A DNA stretch of 64,000 nucleotides from Serratia ureilytica (lineage in GTDB: Bacteria; Pseudomonadota; Gammaproteobacteria; Enterobacterales; Enterobacteriaceae). Position 1 is the first letter of the stretch. Every line of letters begins with the position of its first letter. A model generated the notes under the pieces. That model searched no databases. It was not told where the DNA came from and was given only the letters and a program-made list of their open reading frames with translations. Shown one piece after another: positions 20,081-29,335 of this stretch. A program made the translations under genes and the position numbers. The stretch covers positions 296,214 to 360,213 of the forward strand of contig NZ_JABXOF010000004.1 in NCBI RefSeq assembly GCF_013375155.1, read 5' to 3'.

Positions 20081-21474
20081 TGATGTTCTCTGCGTTGGGT
20101 CAGGTACAGACCGTAAGCGATCAGACTAACCGCAAACGACACAAACAGCCCCAGACTGGAGTCGGCAAACAAGCCTTTAGCCAGCGGGCCGTCGATAAAA
20201 CCGGTTTTGGTGACCAGCAGGCCGCACAGGGCGCCGAGGAACCAGCAGAACAGCGGGGCTTTGCGCACGCCGCGGTTCTGGCCATGCAGGCCGTACAAAG
20301 CGTTGCCATCATACCCGTGGTGGCGGCGCAGGCACAGGTAATCGAGCAGGAAAATCGCCTCCCAGGCCGCCAGGAACACCCCGCAGAACACCAGGAAGGA
20401 GATGAACGGCCCCATAAAATCGCCGGAGATGAACAGCACATACAGGGCGATACCCAGCACCACCACGGCGTCGATCGATACCGCCAACCACTGTTTGACC
20501 TGCACGCCGATGGTCAGCAGGTTAAGGCTGGCGGAATACAGGCTGAGCACCGCGATGGTGACGATGCCGGCGGTGGCGGCCAGCAGATAAGGGATCGCCA
20601 TCCAGGCGGGCAGCACTGAGCCTATCAGCGCGATGGGATTGGCGGCGTTGGCCAGATCGGGCAGCTGCACGGAAAGCAGAATGCCGGCCAGCATCAGCAG
20701 CATCAGCGGCAAACAGGCGCCGCCCATCACCGCGGCGAAAATGCTTTTGCTCGACGAATTCGGGCTTTGATAGCGGCTGTAATCGGCGCCGGCGATCGCC
20801 CAACTGATGCCGGTACCGGCGGCGATCACCGAGACCGCCGGCAGGAAGCCGGTCAGCCAGCTGCCGGAAGGCAGCGCCAGCACCTGGCTCCACTCGGTGT
20901 TGAACAGGATATAGAGCACCACGATCAGCGTCATGGTGCCGAAGATGCGGCTGAACCAGCTTTGCATCCAGACTACGGTATTCTGCCCCAGCAGGCTGAC
21001 GACGATAGTGAGCCCGGCGAACAGCAACAGGCTGAGCGCGGTCAGCAGATGGCTGGCCCCCAGCCCGAAGGCCTCGAACAGCGCCGCCAGCGTCAGGGTG
21101 CCGGTGATCACGTTGACCGCTTCCCAGCCCATCAGATTGATCCAACTGAACAGGGTAGGCGCCACGTTGCCCTTCAGCCCGAAAATCACTCGCGACAGCG
21201 TCAGCGTAGAGGTGCGCCCGCGCTTGCCGGCGAAGCTGGTGAGGCCAACCAGCACGAAGCTGGCGACGCCGAACAAGGCGGCGAGCACTGATTGCAGGAA
21301 GGATAAGCCGAAGCCGACGATGATGGCGCCATACACCACGCCGAGAATGCCGATATTGGCTGCCGACCAGATCCAAAACAGCTCGATGGGCCGCCCGGTC
21401 TGTTCCGCATCCGGCACCCGGTCGATACCGGTGCTCTCTACCTTCCATGCTTCATTGCGATTGATATCGGTCAT
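20077..21474 (-). CDS. NCS1-family nucleobase/nucleoside transporter
   Basis: A 465-residue membrane protein with about 12 hydrophobic segments. It has the NCS1 layout: IELFWIWSAANIGILGVVYG at the start, WMQSWFSRIFGTMTLIVVLY and GAGTGISWAIAGADYSRYQ-like segments in the middle. These resemble the CodB/PurP-type proton or sodium symporters for purines, pyrimidines and related compounds. I use the ATG at 21474, preceded by AGGG; the open frame extends to 21657 without support. It is the first gene of an operon with the kinase, to which it is joined by an ATGA overlap. Substrate unknown; the kinase suggests a nucleoside or similar. Confidence 0.82.
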   Translation of the reverse strand: MTDINRNEAWKVESTGIDRVPDAEQTGRPIELFWIWSAANIGILGVVYGAIIVGFGLSFLQSVLAALFGVASFVLVGLTSFAGKRGRTSTLTLSRVIFGLKGNVAPTLFSWINLMGWEAVNVITGTLTLAALFEAFGLGASHLLTALSLLLFAGLTIVVSLLGQNTVVWMQSWFSRIFGTMTLIVVLYILFNTEWSQVLALPSGSWLTGFLPAVSVIAAGTGISWAIAGADYSRYQSPNSSSKSIFAAVMGGACLPLMLLMLAGILLSVQLPDLANAANPIALIGSVLPAWMAIPYLLAATAGIVTIAVLSLYSASLNLLTIGVQVKQWLAVSIDAVVVLGIALYVLFISGDFMGPFISFLVFCGVFLAAWEAIFLLDYLCLRRHHGYDGNALYGLHGQNRGVRKAPLFCWFLGALCGLLVTKTGFIDGPLAKGLFADSSLGLFVSFAVSLIAYGLYLTQRREHQ

Positions 21475-21734
21475 AGCAATTGATCCCTGTTGCGCAGGGC
21501 CTTGAGGGCCGCCGCAGTTAACTGAAAAGCGATTTTGTTGGCGCTGCGGCCGCCGCCACGGATGAGGCTTGCCGACCGCACGGCGCCAATGAGTGTAGAC
21601 AAAGAGTGGGTCTGCAGCGGAGTTTGGAAGAGAGAGAACGTTTTTATTTGCAGGCATCAGTCCGTTTCACCCGGCGCAAGGGGGATCGCGCGAGGGGATG
21701 ATGAGCCGTGAGCAAGCTATCCATTAGCACCGTT

Positions 21735-21916
21735 GCTTATTATTTGTCATTTGTAGTGGCGTCTTGGGCAACGTGACCCATCGGGTACGGCGAGAAGCGG
21801 GCAATTCATCCCAAAGGGTCGCCCATCCGCTTCAGCGAACGGGATGCGGACAGCGTATGCCCGCTGCCTGACCATCAGGTGCGTCCTGTCTGGTCGGCAG
21901 CGGATTTTTAGTTGTT
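21735..21916 (+). ncRNA. Candidate structured RNA with terminator-like 3' hairpin
   Basis: On the plus strand GAAGCGG (near 21792) pairs with CCGCTTC (near 21830). A second, long hairpin follows: CCGCTGCC+GACCA pairs with TGGTC+GGCAGCGG (about 21861-21904) with a single bulged T and a further CAGG/CCTG helix at its tip. ATTTTTAGTTGTTTT comes directly after it, as in an intrinsic terminator. No plus-strand gene lies upstream for it to terminate, so a small RNA or an attenuated leader of the GntR gene is likely. I do not recognise a known riboswitch class. Confidence 0.4.
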
Positions 21917-21944
21917 TTAAAGGTGGATCCCTGGTGTTGGTGCC

Positions 21945-21964
21945 ATTGATGTTTCAACATCAAT
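21945..21964. promoter_or_regulatory. Perfect 20-bp dyad upstream of the GntR regulator, probable operator
   Basis: ATTGATGTT and AACATCAAT form a perfect inverted repeat around a TC centre. It lies between the divergent transporter-kinase operon and the GntR gene, where an autoregulating HutC/GntR repressor would be expected to bind. The assignment is inferred from symmetry and position. Confidence 0.5.
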
Positions 21965-22133
21965 AAGCACAGATTACGCGCGATCTAGATCCAATGAAAG
22001 TCCATTGAATAAAAATTGTGATGTCCCTCTGAAAACATTAGCAATATTTTAGTTATGGTGAGAGGCTTTATCGCCGGATCGGCGATAGGAGAAAGCGAAG
22101 TTTGGGCATAGGGCGGAACAAGAGGGCGGGCGA

Positions 22134-22868
22134 ATGACGGATTTTATGGCCTGGCTGCGTGAACATCTGGCGCAGGGGGCGGCGGCGCCGCGCTATATTC
22201 AGCTGGCGACGGCGATAGAAACCGCGATCAGGCAGCAGGTGCTGGCAGCGGAGGCATTTCTGCCGCCGGAGCGACACATGGCGGAAGGTTTGGCGCTGTC
22301 GCGCGTCACCGTCAGCAAGGCGATGAAACTGCTGGAGGAGAAGGGGCTGATTTCGCGGCAGCAGGGCGTTGGCACCCGCGTGGCGATGCGTATCGGCTAT
22401 TCCCTCGATAAGGACAGCGGTTTTACCGCTCAGGCGCTGCGTCATGGCAGCAGCGTCAGCAACCGATGGCTGCTGCGCGCGCGGGTCGGCGCGCCGGCCA
22501 AGGCCGCGGCGGCGCTGGGGATCGCGGAAGGGGATGAGGTGGTCAAACTGCGGCGTTTACGCTTGTTGAACGGCAGCCCGGTCTCGCTGGAAACCACCTA
22601 TATTCCGCTGCGCTTCCTGCCTGAACCGGCGCAGCTGGAGCATTCGCTGTATGCGTTATGGCAATCGCGCGGCATCGTGCCTGAAGATAAACACTTTTTG
22701 TTGAAGGCGGTGTCCTGCAGCGGCGAGGTCGCCGAGCTGCTCAACGTACCGTGCGGCGCGCCGTTGTTGCACATCATCCAAACCAGCCGCAACGCCCGGG
22801 GCGAGGCGCTGGAGTTCAGCGATATCTTGTGCCGCAGCGACGTTTATGAATTCGAGGTGAATGGTTAG
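22134..22868 (+). CDS. GntR/HutC-family transcriptional regulator (YegW-like)
   Basis: A 244-residue regulator with an N-terminal winged helix (PRYIQLATAIETAIRQQVLA, then LALSRVTVSKAMKLLEEKGL, about 19-75) and a C-terminal UbiC-transcription-regulator-associated ligand domain that includes LETTYIPLRFLPE and LEFSDILCRSDVYEFEVNG. The closest E. coli relative by layout is YegW. It is divergent from the NCS1 transporter-kinase operon and is the presumed local regulator of that operon. Ligand unknown. Confidence 0.87.
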   Translation: MTDFMAWLREHLAQGAAAPRYIQLATAIETAIRQQVLAAEAFLPPERHMAEGLALSRVTVSKAMKLLEEKGLISRQQGVGTRVAMRIGYSLDKDSGFTAQALRHGSSVSNRWLLRARVGAPAKAAAALGIAEGDEVVKLRRLRLLNGSPVSLETTYIPLRFLPEPAQLEHSLYALWQSRGIVPEDKHFLLKAVSCSGEVAELLNVPCGAPLLHIIQTSRNARGEALEFSDILCRSDVYEFEVNG

Positions 22869-22948
22869 CGAAATAACCATGCTCTTTTTGCCACTAGTGC
22901 GTATAATCGCCGCCCGGCGATTAATTAACCTGTAAAAAGAGCAGCAGA

Positions 22949-25117
22949 ATGAGCACCACCAGCCTGATCCAACCCGATCGTGAACTGTTTTCTTATAAGC
23001 CTTATTGGGCGGAATGTTATGGCACCGCGCCGTTTTTACCGATGTCGCGAGCAGAGATGGATCAACTGGGCTGGGACAGCTGCGACGTGATCATCATCAG
23101 CGGCGACGCCTATGTCGATCACCCGAGCTTCGGCATGGCGATCATCGGCCGCATGCTGGAAGCGCAGGGCTTCCGCGTCGGCATCATCGCGCAGCCGGAC
23201 TGGAGCAACAAAGAAGACTTCATGCGGTTGGGGAAACCGAATCTGTTCTTCGGCATCACCGCCGGCAACATGGATTCGATGATCAACCGCTATACCGCCG
23301 ATCGCAAACTGCGCCACGACGACGCCTACACCGCCGGCAACGTCGGTGGCAAGCGCCCGGATCGCGCCACCCTGGTTTACAGCCAGCGCTGCAAAGAAGC
23401 CTATAAAGACGTGCCGATCGTGCTGGGCGGCATCGAAGCCAGCCTGCGTCGCATCGCCCACTACGACTATTGGTCGGATACCGTGCGCCGCTCGGTGCTG
23501 GTGGACTCCAAAGCCGACATGCTGATCTACGGCAACGGCGAACGCCCGCTGGTGGAAGTGGCGCACCGTCTGGCCGCCGGCGAGAAGATCGGCGATATCC
23601 ACGATATTCGCAATACCGCGGTGATGCGTAAAGAAGCGCTGCCGGGCTGGAGCGGCGTGGATTCCACCCGCCTCGACAAGCCGGGCCGCATCGAACCTAT
23701 CCCGAACCCGTACGGCGAGGATCTGCCGTGCGCCGACGGCGCCAAACCGAAGGAGCCGGAAGCCAAGCCTGTCACGGTGCGCGCCGCCAAGCCGAAGCCG
23801 TGGGAGAAGACCTACGTGCTGCTGCCGTCCTTCGAGAAAGTGAAGGGCGACAAGGTGCTGTATGCGCACACCTCGCGCATTTTGCACCATGAAACCAACC
23901 CCGGCTGCGCCCGCGCGCTGATGCAAAAACACGGCGATCGCTACGTGTGGATCAACCCGCCGGCGATCCCGCTGACCACGCCGGAGATGGACAGCGTCTT
24001 CGCCCTGCCTTACCAGCGCGTGCCGCACCCGTCCTACGGTCAGGAGCGCATTCCTGCCTACGACATGATCCGCTTCTCGGTGAACATCATGCGCGGTTGC
24101 TACGGCGGCTGTTCGTTCTGTTCGATCACCGAGCACGAAGGGCGCATCATCCAGAGCCGTTCGGAAGATTCGATCGTTCGCGAAATCGAAGAGATCCGCG
24201 ACAAAGTGCCGGGCTTTACCGGCGTGATCTCCGATCTGGGTGGCCCGACCGCCAACATGTACATGCTGCGCTGCACCAACCCGCGCGCCGAGCAGACCTG
24301 CCGCCGCGCCTCGTGCGTGTATCCGGAGATCTGCACTTATATGGATACCAACCACGAGCCGACCATCAAGCTTTACCGCCGCGCGCGTTCGCTGGAGGGC
24401 ATCAAGAAGATCCTGATCGCCTCCGGGGTACGTTACGATCTGGCGGTGGAAGATCCGCGCTATATCAAGGAACTGGCGACCCACCACGTCGGCGGCTACC
24501 TGAAGATCGCGCCGGAGCACACCGAAGAAGGCCCGCTGTCGAAAATGATGAAACCGGGCATGGGCAGCTACGATCGCTTCAAACAGCTGTTTGATCACTA
24601 TTCGAAGCAGGCGGGCAAAGAGCAGTACCTGATCCCGTACTTCATCTCTTCGCACCCGGGCACCCGCGATGAAGATATGGTGAACCTGGCGCTGTGGCTG
24701 AAGAAGAACCGTTTCCGCCTCGATCAGGTGCAGAACTTCTATCCTTCGCCGATGGCCAACTCCACCACCATGTATTACAGCGGCAAAAACCCGCTGAGCA
24801 AGGTGGGGTACAAGAGTGAAGACGTGGTGGTGCCGCGCGGCGAGCGCCAGCGTCGCCTGCATAAGGCGCTGCTGCGTTACCACGATCCGGCCAACTGGGC
24901 GCTGATCCGCACCGCGCTGGAAGAGATGGGGCTGAAGCACCTGATCGGCAGCCGCCGCGAGTGTCTGGTGCCGGCGCCGAGCATCGACGAGCAGCGCGAA
25001 GCGAAACGGCTGCAGCGCCACACCCGACCGGCGTTGACCAAGCATACCGACATCAATCGGCAGCGCACGCCGTCCAACCGGCCGCCGCGCAAACCGATTC
25101 GCAAGGCCAAGCCGTAA
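22949..25117 (+). CDS. ygiQ: YgiQ family radical SAM protein
   Basis: A 722-residue radical SAM protein. The cluster motif CXXXCXXC is seen in [19 protein letters not shown] (about residues 383-401), preceded by a DUF3362-type N-terminal domain with [19 protein letters not shown]. The C-terminal tail is basic and Arg/Lys/Pro-rich. E. coli YgiQ is conserved but its reaction is not established. An AAGAGCAG stretch precedes the ATG. In E. coli ygiQ is next to ftsP; here the nucleoside block separates them. Confidence 0.94.
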   Translation: MSTTSLIQPDRELFSYKPYWAECYGTAPFLPMSRAEMDQLGWDSCDVIIISGDAYVDHPSFGMAIIGRMLEAQGFRVGIIAQPDWSNKEDFMRLGKPNLFFGITAGNMDSMINRYTADRKLRHDDAYTAGNVGGKRPDRATLVYSQRCKEAYKDVPIVLGGIEASLRRIAHYDYWSDTVRRSVLVDSKADMLIYGNGERPLVEVAHRLAAGEKIGDIHDIRNTAVMRKEALPGWSGVDSTRLDKPGRIEPIPNPYGEDLPCADGAKPKEPEAKPVTVRAAKPKPWEKTYVLLPSFEKVKGDKVLYAHTSRILHHETNPGCARALMQKHGDRYVWINPPAIPLTTPEMDSVFALPYQRVPHPSYGQERIPAYDMIRFSVNIMRGCYGGCSFCSITEHEGRIIQSRSEDSIVREIEEIRDKVPGFTGVISDLGGPTANMYMLRCTNPRAEQTCRRASCVYPEICTYMDTNHEPTIKLYRRARSLEGIKKILIASGVRYDLAVEDPRYIKELATHHVGGYLKIAPEHTEEGPLSKMMKPGMGSYDRFKQLFDHYSKQAGKEQYLIPYFISSHPGTRDEDMVNLALWLKKNRFRLDQVQNFYPSPMANSTTMYYSGKNPLSKVGYKSEDVVVPRGERQRRLHKALLRYHDPANWALIRTALEEMGLKHLIGSRRECLVPAPSIDEQREAKRLQRHTRPALTKHTDINRQRTPSNRPPRKPIRKAKP

Positions 25118-25138
25118 CGACGAGGCCCGCGCGCAAAC

Positions 25139-25168
25139 AAAAAGGAGAACCCTCGGGTTCTCCTTTTT
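25139..25168. terminator. Bidirectional terminator between ygiQ and emtA
   Basis: GGAGAACC and GGTTCTCC form an eight-base-pair stem with a CTCG loop, flanked by A5 and T5 tracts. It serves the convergent ygiQ and emtA genes. Confidence 0.88.
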
Positions 25169-25179
25169 ACTTTGGCTAA

Positions 25180-25785
25180 TTACAACCGTTCGTAAGCGGC
25201 TTCCACTTTCATCAAATGGCGCGGCGCCTGCGGGGCGGGATGGTATTTGCGCACGTGCCAGTTAAAGGCTTCCGGCGACAGGTTGTTAATCATCGCGATC
25301 GCCTGCTGGCGGTTGCTGGAGAAGGTGCGCAGCAGCGCCCCGGTACCGTTGACGTAGGCGATGATGGTGGCGTAGCGCAGCGTGACGGGATTGGCGATCC
25401 CTTTAAGCTGTTGTTTTTGCAAGGTGGCCAGATAGGCGGCGCCGAGATCGATATTGGTGTCGGGATCCCGCAGGTCATCGTCGTCCGGGCAGCCGCGTTT
25501 GCCTTTGTAGCGGTAGGCGTCGCAGCCGGCGGTATCGGCTTTCAGCTGCATCAGACCGATCGCATTGGATCTGCTCACTGCGGAAGGGTTGAAGCCGGAC
25601 TCCACCTGGATCATGGCGGTGATCAGCTTGGCGTCCACGCCGTATTCGCTGGCGGCGTCTTGAATGGCGCTATCGAAGGCGTGGCGATCGTAGCTGACGC
25701 GCTGTTTCTTGCCGGCGCAACCCGCCAGCACCAGCATGATGCAAAGCATGCCCAGCCGTGACCCGTGTGAGAAAGAGAATTTCAT
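25180..25785 (-). CDS. emtA: Membrane-bound lytic murein transglycosylase EmtA/MltE-like
   Basis: A 201-residue lipoprotein lytic transglycosylase that cleaves peptidoglycan glycan strands from the outer membrane. The lipobox LVLAGC is at about 18-23. The SLT catalytic Glu lies in MIQVESGFNPSAVSRSNAIG (about 61-80), followed by LMQLKADTAG. YVNGTGALLRTFSSNRQQAI and HPAPQAPRHLMK match the C-terminal half of E. coli EmtA. The insert KGKRGCPDDDDLRDPDTNID is a local difference. The gene has its own terminator and converges on ygiQ. Confidence 0.88.
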   Translation of the reverse strand: MKFSFSHGSRLGMLCIMLVLAGCAGKKQRVSYDRHAFDSAIQDAASEYGVDAKLITAMIQVESGFNPSAVSRSNAIGLMQLKADTAGCDAYRYKGKRGCPDDDDLRDPDTNIDLGAAYLATLQKQQLKGIANPVTLRYATIIAYVNGTGALLRTFSSNRQQAIAMINNLSPEAFNWHVRKYHPAPQAPRHLMKVEAAYERL

Positions 25786-25890
25786 GGTGCTCCGTGCTTG
25801 TCTGTTTTTTAACGGCGTTAACCGGTGGCCGGAGCCTCCGGCGTCGTCATCATAACGTCAGGCGGCGCAAAGGAGCAATGTGCGGGAAGG

Positions 25891-25917
25891 AAAAGCCCCC
25901 TCCGGCGGGAGAGGGCT
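25891..25917 (-). terminator. Probable terminator of dkgA
   Basis: On the minus strand AGCCCTCTCC pairs imperfectly with GGAGGGGGCT and is followed by TTTTCC. It begins about 10 bases past the dkgA stop. Confidence 0.65.
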
Positions 25918-25926
25918 TGAGGGGGG

Positions 25927-26751
25927 TTACAGGGTATCCGGATCCGGCCCCAGGCGGTTGCCGACGTCCAGCTTAGCGATCTCGCCCAGTTCGTCCTTAT
26001 CGAGTTTGAAATCAAACACCTCGAAGTTTTCGCGGATGCGCGACGGCGTGACCGATTTCGGGATCACGATAAGGCCGCTGTCCAGGTGCCAGCGCACCAC
26101 GATCTGCGCCGGAGTCTTCTCGTATTTCTCGGCCAGCGCCTTGATCAGCGGCTGGTTGAATACCCCTTCACCGCCCTGCGCCAGCGGGCTCCAGGATTCG
26201 GTGGCGATATGGTGCGTGGCGTTCCAGGCGCGCAGCTGGCGCTGTTGCAGCAACGGGTGCAGCTCGATCTGGTTGACGACCGGCGCCACGTTGGTTTCAT
26301 CCAACAGACGCTGCAGGTGCGGCGTATGGAAGTTGCACACGCCGATGCTTTTCACCAGGCCTTGTTCGCGCAGTTTGATCAGCTCGCGCCAGGCGGAGAC
26401 GTATTGATCCTGCTGCGGGCGCGGCCAGTGGATCAGATACAGATCCACGTAGTCCAGCTTGAGCTTTTCCAGACTGGTTTCCAGCGCCGCCAGCGGATCG
26501 CCCTGATCGTCGTTCCACAGCTTGGTGGTGATGAACAGGTCGTTGCGCGGCAGCGCGCTGGACTGCAGCGCGGCGCCGACGCCTTCCTCGTTCTTGTAGA
26601 TCGCGGCGGTGTCGATGGAGCGGTAACCAATCTCCAGCGCTTTGCTGACCGCGCGGGTGGTCTCTTCAATACTCGCCTGCCAAACGCCGAGACCCAACTG
26701 CGGCATCAGATTACCATCGTGGAGTTTGATGATGGGTTGTTGCGTTGTCAT
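25927..26751 (-). CDS. dkgA: Aldo/keto reductase DkgA (2,5-diketo-D-gluconate / methylglyoxal reductase)
   Basis: A 274-residue NADPH-dependent aldo-keto reductase of the AKR5 type. The catalytic tetrad is visible: Asp and Tyr in SIDTAAIYKNEEGVG, Lys in FITTKLWND, and His in LYLIHWPRP. IPKSVTPSRIRENFEVFDF and RLGPDPD match E. coli DkgA. I use the ATG at 26751 (AAGGAG about seven bases upstream); an ATG two codons earlier overlaps that site. The cluster dkgA-yqhD-yqhC is conserved with E. coli, where YqhC activates both genes during aldehyde stress. Confidence 0.93.
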   Translation of the reverse strand: MTTQQPIIKLHDGNLMPQLGLGVWQASIEETTRAVSKALEIGYRSIDTAAIYKNEEGVGAALQSSALPRNDLFITTKLWNDDQGDPLAALETSLEKLKLDYVDLYLIHWPRPQQDQYVSAWRELIKLREQGLVKSIGVCNFHTPHLQRLLDETNVAPVVNQIELHPLLQQRQLRAWNATHHIATESWSPLAQGGEGVFNQPLIKALAEKYEKTPAQIVVRWHLDSGLIVIPKSVTPSRIRENFEVFDFKLDKDELGEIAKLDVGNRLGPDPDTL

Positions 26752-27038
26752 GCGCATCTCCTTGTGTACGGATTGCGGCGCCTGCGGCACCGAAACGGCT
26801 ATAGATAAATTCTAGTTGGCAAAATGGGCGGTTGCCGGGTTTGCCAGCCTAATTTCAGCGGTGGCGGGAGGGCGATTTTCTCCCCGCTCTCCCTGCGAAT
26901 GAGCGGTAAGACGAAGGGTACGAAACGAGCGGCGGCGCGCTGAGGCGCCCGACTGCGCACGGCGATCGGCCGAGCGCAGAATGCGGCGAAAAATGGCTGG
27001 CGAAGACTAAAGCCTAGCAAAAAATCGCCGTTTTGCGA

Positions 27039-28202
27039 TTAACGCGCCGCTTCATAAATGCGGCGGCTGACGTCCAGGGTGATGTCCTGATGCTCGCCCA
27101 GGGCGGTCATGCCGTGCTGCTGCAGCTTGTCGAGCAGCGCGGGAATGCTGCTGCCGTCGAGCTGATAATCCGCCATGCGGGTCGGCACGCCCATCTGCTC
27201 GAAGAAGGCGCGGGTGGCGGCGATCGCGTCGTCGATTCGGCTGTCTTCGCTGCCTTCGCGCAGGCCCCAGACGCGTTCAGCGTACTGCAGCAGCTTTTCG
27301 CGTTTCTGCGCTTTCTTCTCGTGCAGCAGCGCCGGCAGCACGATGGCCAGCGTTTGCGCGTGGTCGAGGTCGTGCATGGCGGTCAGCTCATGGCCCAGCA
27401 TGTGGGTCGCCCAGTCCTGCGGCACGCCGGCGCCGATCAGGCCGTTCAGCGCCATGGTGGCGCTCCACATCACGTTGGCGCGCACCGCATAGTTCTCCGG
27501 CTCGGCCAGCGCGCGCGGGCCGTCTTCCAGCAGGGTCAACAGCAGGCCTTCGGCGAAGCGATCCTGCACCTTGGCGTCGACCGGGTAGGTCAGATACTGT
27601 TCCAGGGTGTGTACGAAGGCGTCGACCACGCCGTTGGCTACCTGGCGCGGCGGCAGCGAGTAGGTCACCACCGGATCCAGCACGGCGAAGCGCGGCTGCA
27701 CCAGCGGTGAGAAGAAGTGCTGCTTGTCGCCGCTGCTCTTCCGGGTGATCACCGCGCCGCTGTTGGATTCTGAACCGGTGGCCGGCAGCGTCAGCACGCA
27801 GCCCATCGGCACCGCGTCAGTGATGTGGCTGCCGACGGTCTGCAGAATATGCCAGGCATCGCTGTCGGCCGTATAACGGGCCGCGGCGGCGATGAACTTG
27901 GTGCCGTCAACCACCGAACCGCCGCCGACCGCCAGCAGGAAATCGATGTTTTCCGCTTTCACCACCTCGACCGCTTTTATCAGGGTTTCGTAGGTCGGGT
28001 TAGGTTCGATGCCGGAGAATTCCCGCACGTCGCGGCCGGCCAGCGCGCTATACACCTGGTCGAGCACGCCGTTTTTCTTCACGCTGCCGCCACCGTAGGT
28101 GATCAGAATGCGCGCGTCCGCCGGGATCTGGCCGGCCATTTCGGCGATTTGCTGCTTGCCGAACAGGATTTTGGTTGGGGTATGCAGAATGAAGTTTTGC
28201 AT
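27039..28202 (-). CDS. yqhD: NADPH-dependent aldehyde reductase YqhD
   Basis: A 387-residue iron/zinc-type alcohol dehydrogenase that reduces short-chain and toxic aldehydes. The nucleotide-binding GGGSVVDGTKF (about 94-104) is present. The metal-ligand residues are in VVDAFVHTLEQYLT and MLGHELTAMHDLDHAQTL. Starting at the ATG at 28202 gives MQNFILHTPTKILFGK, matching E. coli YqhD; the upstream in-frame extension to 28298 has no support. It lies divergent from its activator gene yqhC, with a strong dyad between them. Confidence 0.94.
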   Translation of the reverse strand: MQNFILHTPTKILFGKQQIAEMAGQIPADARILITYGGGSVKKNGVLDQVYSALAGRDVREFSGIEPNPTYETLIKAVEVVKAENIDFLLAVGGGSVVDGTKFIAAAARYTADSDAWHILQTVGSHITDAVPMGCVLTLPATGSESNSGAVITRKSSGDKQHFFSPLVQPRFAVLDPVVTYSLPPRQVANGVVDAFVHTLEQYLTYPVDAKVQDRFAEGLLLTLLEDGPRALAEPENYAVRANVMWSATMALNGLIGAGVPQDWATHMLGHELTAMHDLDHAQTLAIVLPALLHEKKAQKREKLLQYAERVWGLREGSEDSRIDDAIAATRAFFEQMGVPTRMADYQLDGSSIPALLDKLQQHGMTALGEHQDITLDVSRRIYEAAR

Positions 28203-28315
28203 GGTTGATTTCTCTCTTTCTGTCAGGCGGGCGCCAAAGCGGCGCAAAGGTTTCTGGCCCGTATTGTCAGCAACCTGGCGGTAACGCACAATGCACATTC
28301 CTGTTTGGTTCTTGC

Positions 28316-28343
28316 CTATTTCTACAGCTGACTGTAGAAATAG
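28316..28343. promoter_or_regulatory. Perfect 12-bp inverted repeat between yqhD and yqhC
   Basis: CTATTTCTACAG (28316-28327) and CTGTAGAAATAG (28332-28343) are exact inverted copies separated by CTGA. It lies mid-way between the divergent yqhD and yqhC start codons. The position suits an operator for YqhC; a cruciform or an RNA hairpin is an alternative. The role is inferred. Confidence 0.55.
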
Positions 28344-28398
28344 AGAGTTTTAAATTATGATTTATGCCGAATCGTTCTGACTGTAAGAGGGTGTTTCC

Positions 28399-29316
28399 GT
28401 GATTGAAATCGATGCGCTGCGCAGCCGCATGGCGCGCCAGGCGATGGCTATCGCCACCGGCAACGGCTATACGCCGTCACCGGTGCCGCGGGTGAAGATC
28501 CTGTATGTCGATCGCCACTGCCCGCGCCAGCCGGTGATGTACGAACCGGGGATCGTCATCATCTTTCAGGGGCACAAGGTCGGCTATTGCGGCAACAAGG
28601 TGTTCCAGTACGATCCGCGCAACTACCTGCTGATGACGGTGCCGCTGCCGTTCGAGTGCGAAACCTTCGCCAGCCCGGAGCTGCCGCTGGTTGGATTGGC
28701 GGTCAATATCGATACCCAAATGCTGCAGGACTTGCTGATCGACATCGGCGACGACGACTACCTGATGCAGCCGCGCGCGGAGAGCAACGGCGTAAACCTG
28801 GCCGAGCTGACGGAAGAGCTGTTGTGCGCCACCGAACGCCTGCTGGACGTGATGGCCAAGCCGCTCGACGCTCGGGTGTTGGGGCCGCAGATTGTGCGCG
28901 AGATCCTCTACTACGTGCTGCGCGGCGCCTGCGGCGCGTCGCTGCAGGAGCTGGTCAACCGTCATACCCATTTCAGTCAGATCGCCAAGGCGCTGCGGCG
29001 CATAGAAAATCAGTATGCCGAGAGCCTCAACGTCGAGCAGTTGGCCGGCGAGGTCAACATGAGCGTGTCGGCGTTTCACCATAACTTCAAGGCGGTGACC
29101 AACACCTCGCCGCTGCAGTACGTGAAGTCGTACCGGCTGCACAAGGCGCGTTTGCTGATGGTGCATGACGGCCTGAAGGCCAGTACCGCGGCGATCCGCG
29201 TCGGCTACGAGAGCGCGTCGCAGTTCAGCCGTGAATTCAAACGCCTGTTTGGCGTCACGCCGGGGGATGAAGTCGCCCGGCTGCGCGACGCCAATCCGCT
29301 GATGCTGGAGGGGTGA
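28399..29316 (+). CDS. yqhC: AraC-family activator YqhC
   Basis: A 305-residue regulator with an N-terminal AraC-N type cupin domain ([20 protein letters not shown], about 46-65) and a C-terminal double helix-turn-helix ([20 protein letters not shown] and [20 protein letters not shown]). E. coli YqhC responds to aldehydes such as glyoxal and furfural and turns on yqhD and dkgA; the identical neighbourhood here supports the same role. Confidence 0.92.
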   Translation: MIEIDALRSRMARQAMAIATGNGYTPSPVPRVKILYVDRHCPRQPVMYEPGIVIIFQGHKVGYCGNKVFQYDPRNYLLMTVPLPFECETFASPELPLVGLAVNIDTQMLQDLLIDIGDDDYLMQPRAESNGVNLAELTEELLCATERLLDVMAKPLDARVLGPQIVREILYYVLRGACGASLQELVNRHTHFSQIAKALRRIENQYAESLNVEQLAGEVNMSVSAFHHNFKAVTNTSPLQYVKSYRLHKARLLMVHDGLKASTAAIRVGYESASQFSREFKRLFGVTPGDEVARLRDANPLMLEG

Positions 29317-29335
29317 GCCGCCGCCGGGCAGTGGG

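Larger units (their letters stand above)
21475..22133. other. Gene-free region between the NCS1 transporter and the GntR regulator
   Basis: About 660 bases without a supported gene. It contains a cluster of strong potential RNA hairpins (21735-21916), a perfect 20-base dyad (21945-21964) and the start region of the GntR gene. Promoters for both divergent units must lie here. Confidence 0.6.
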
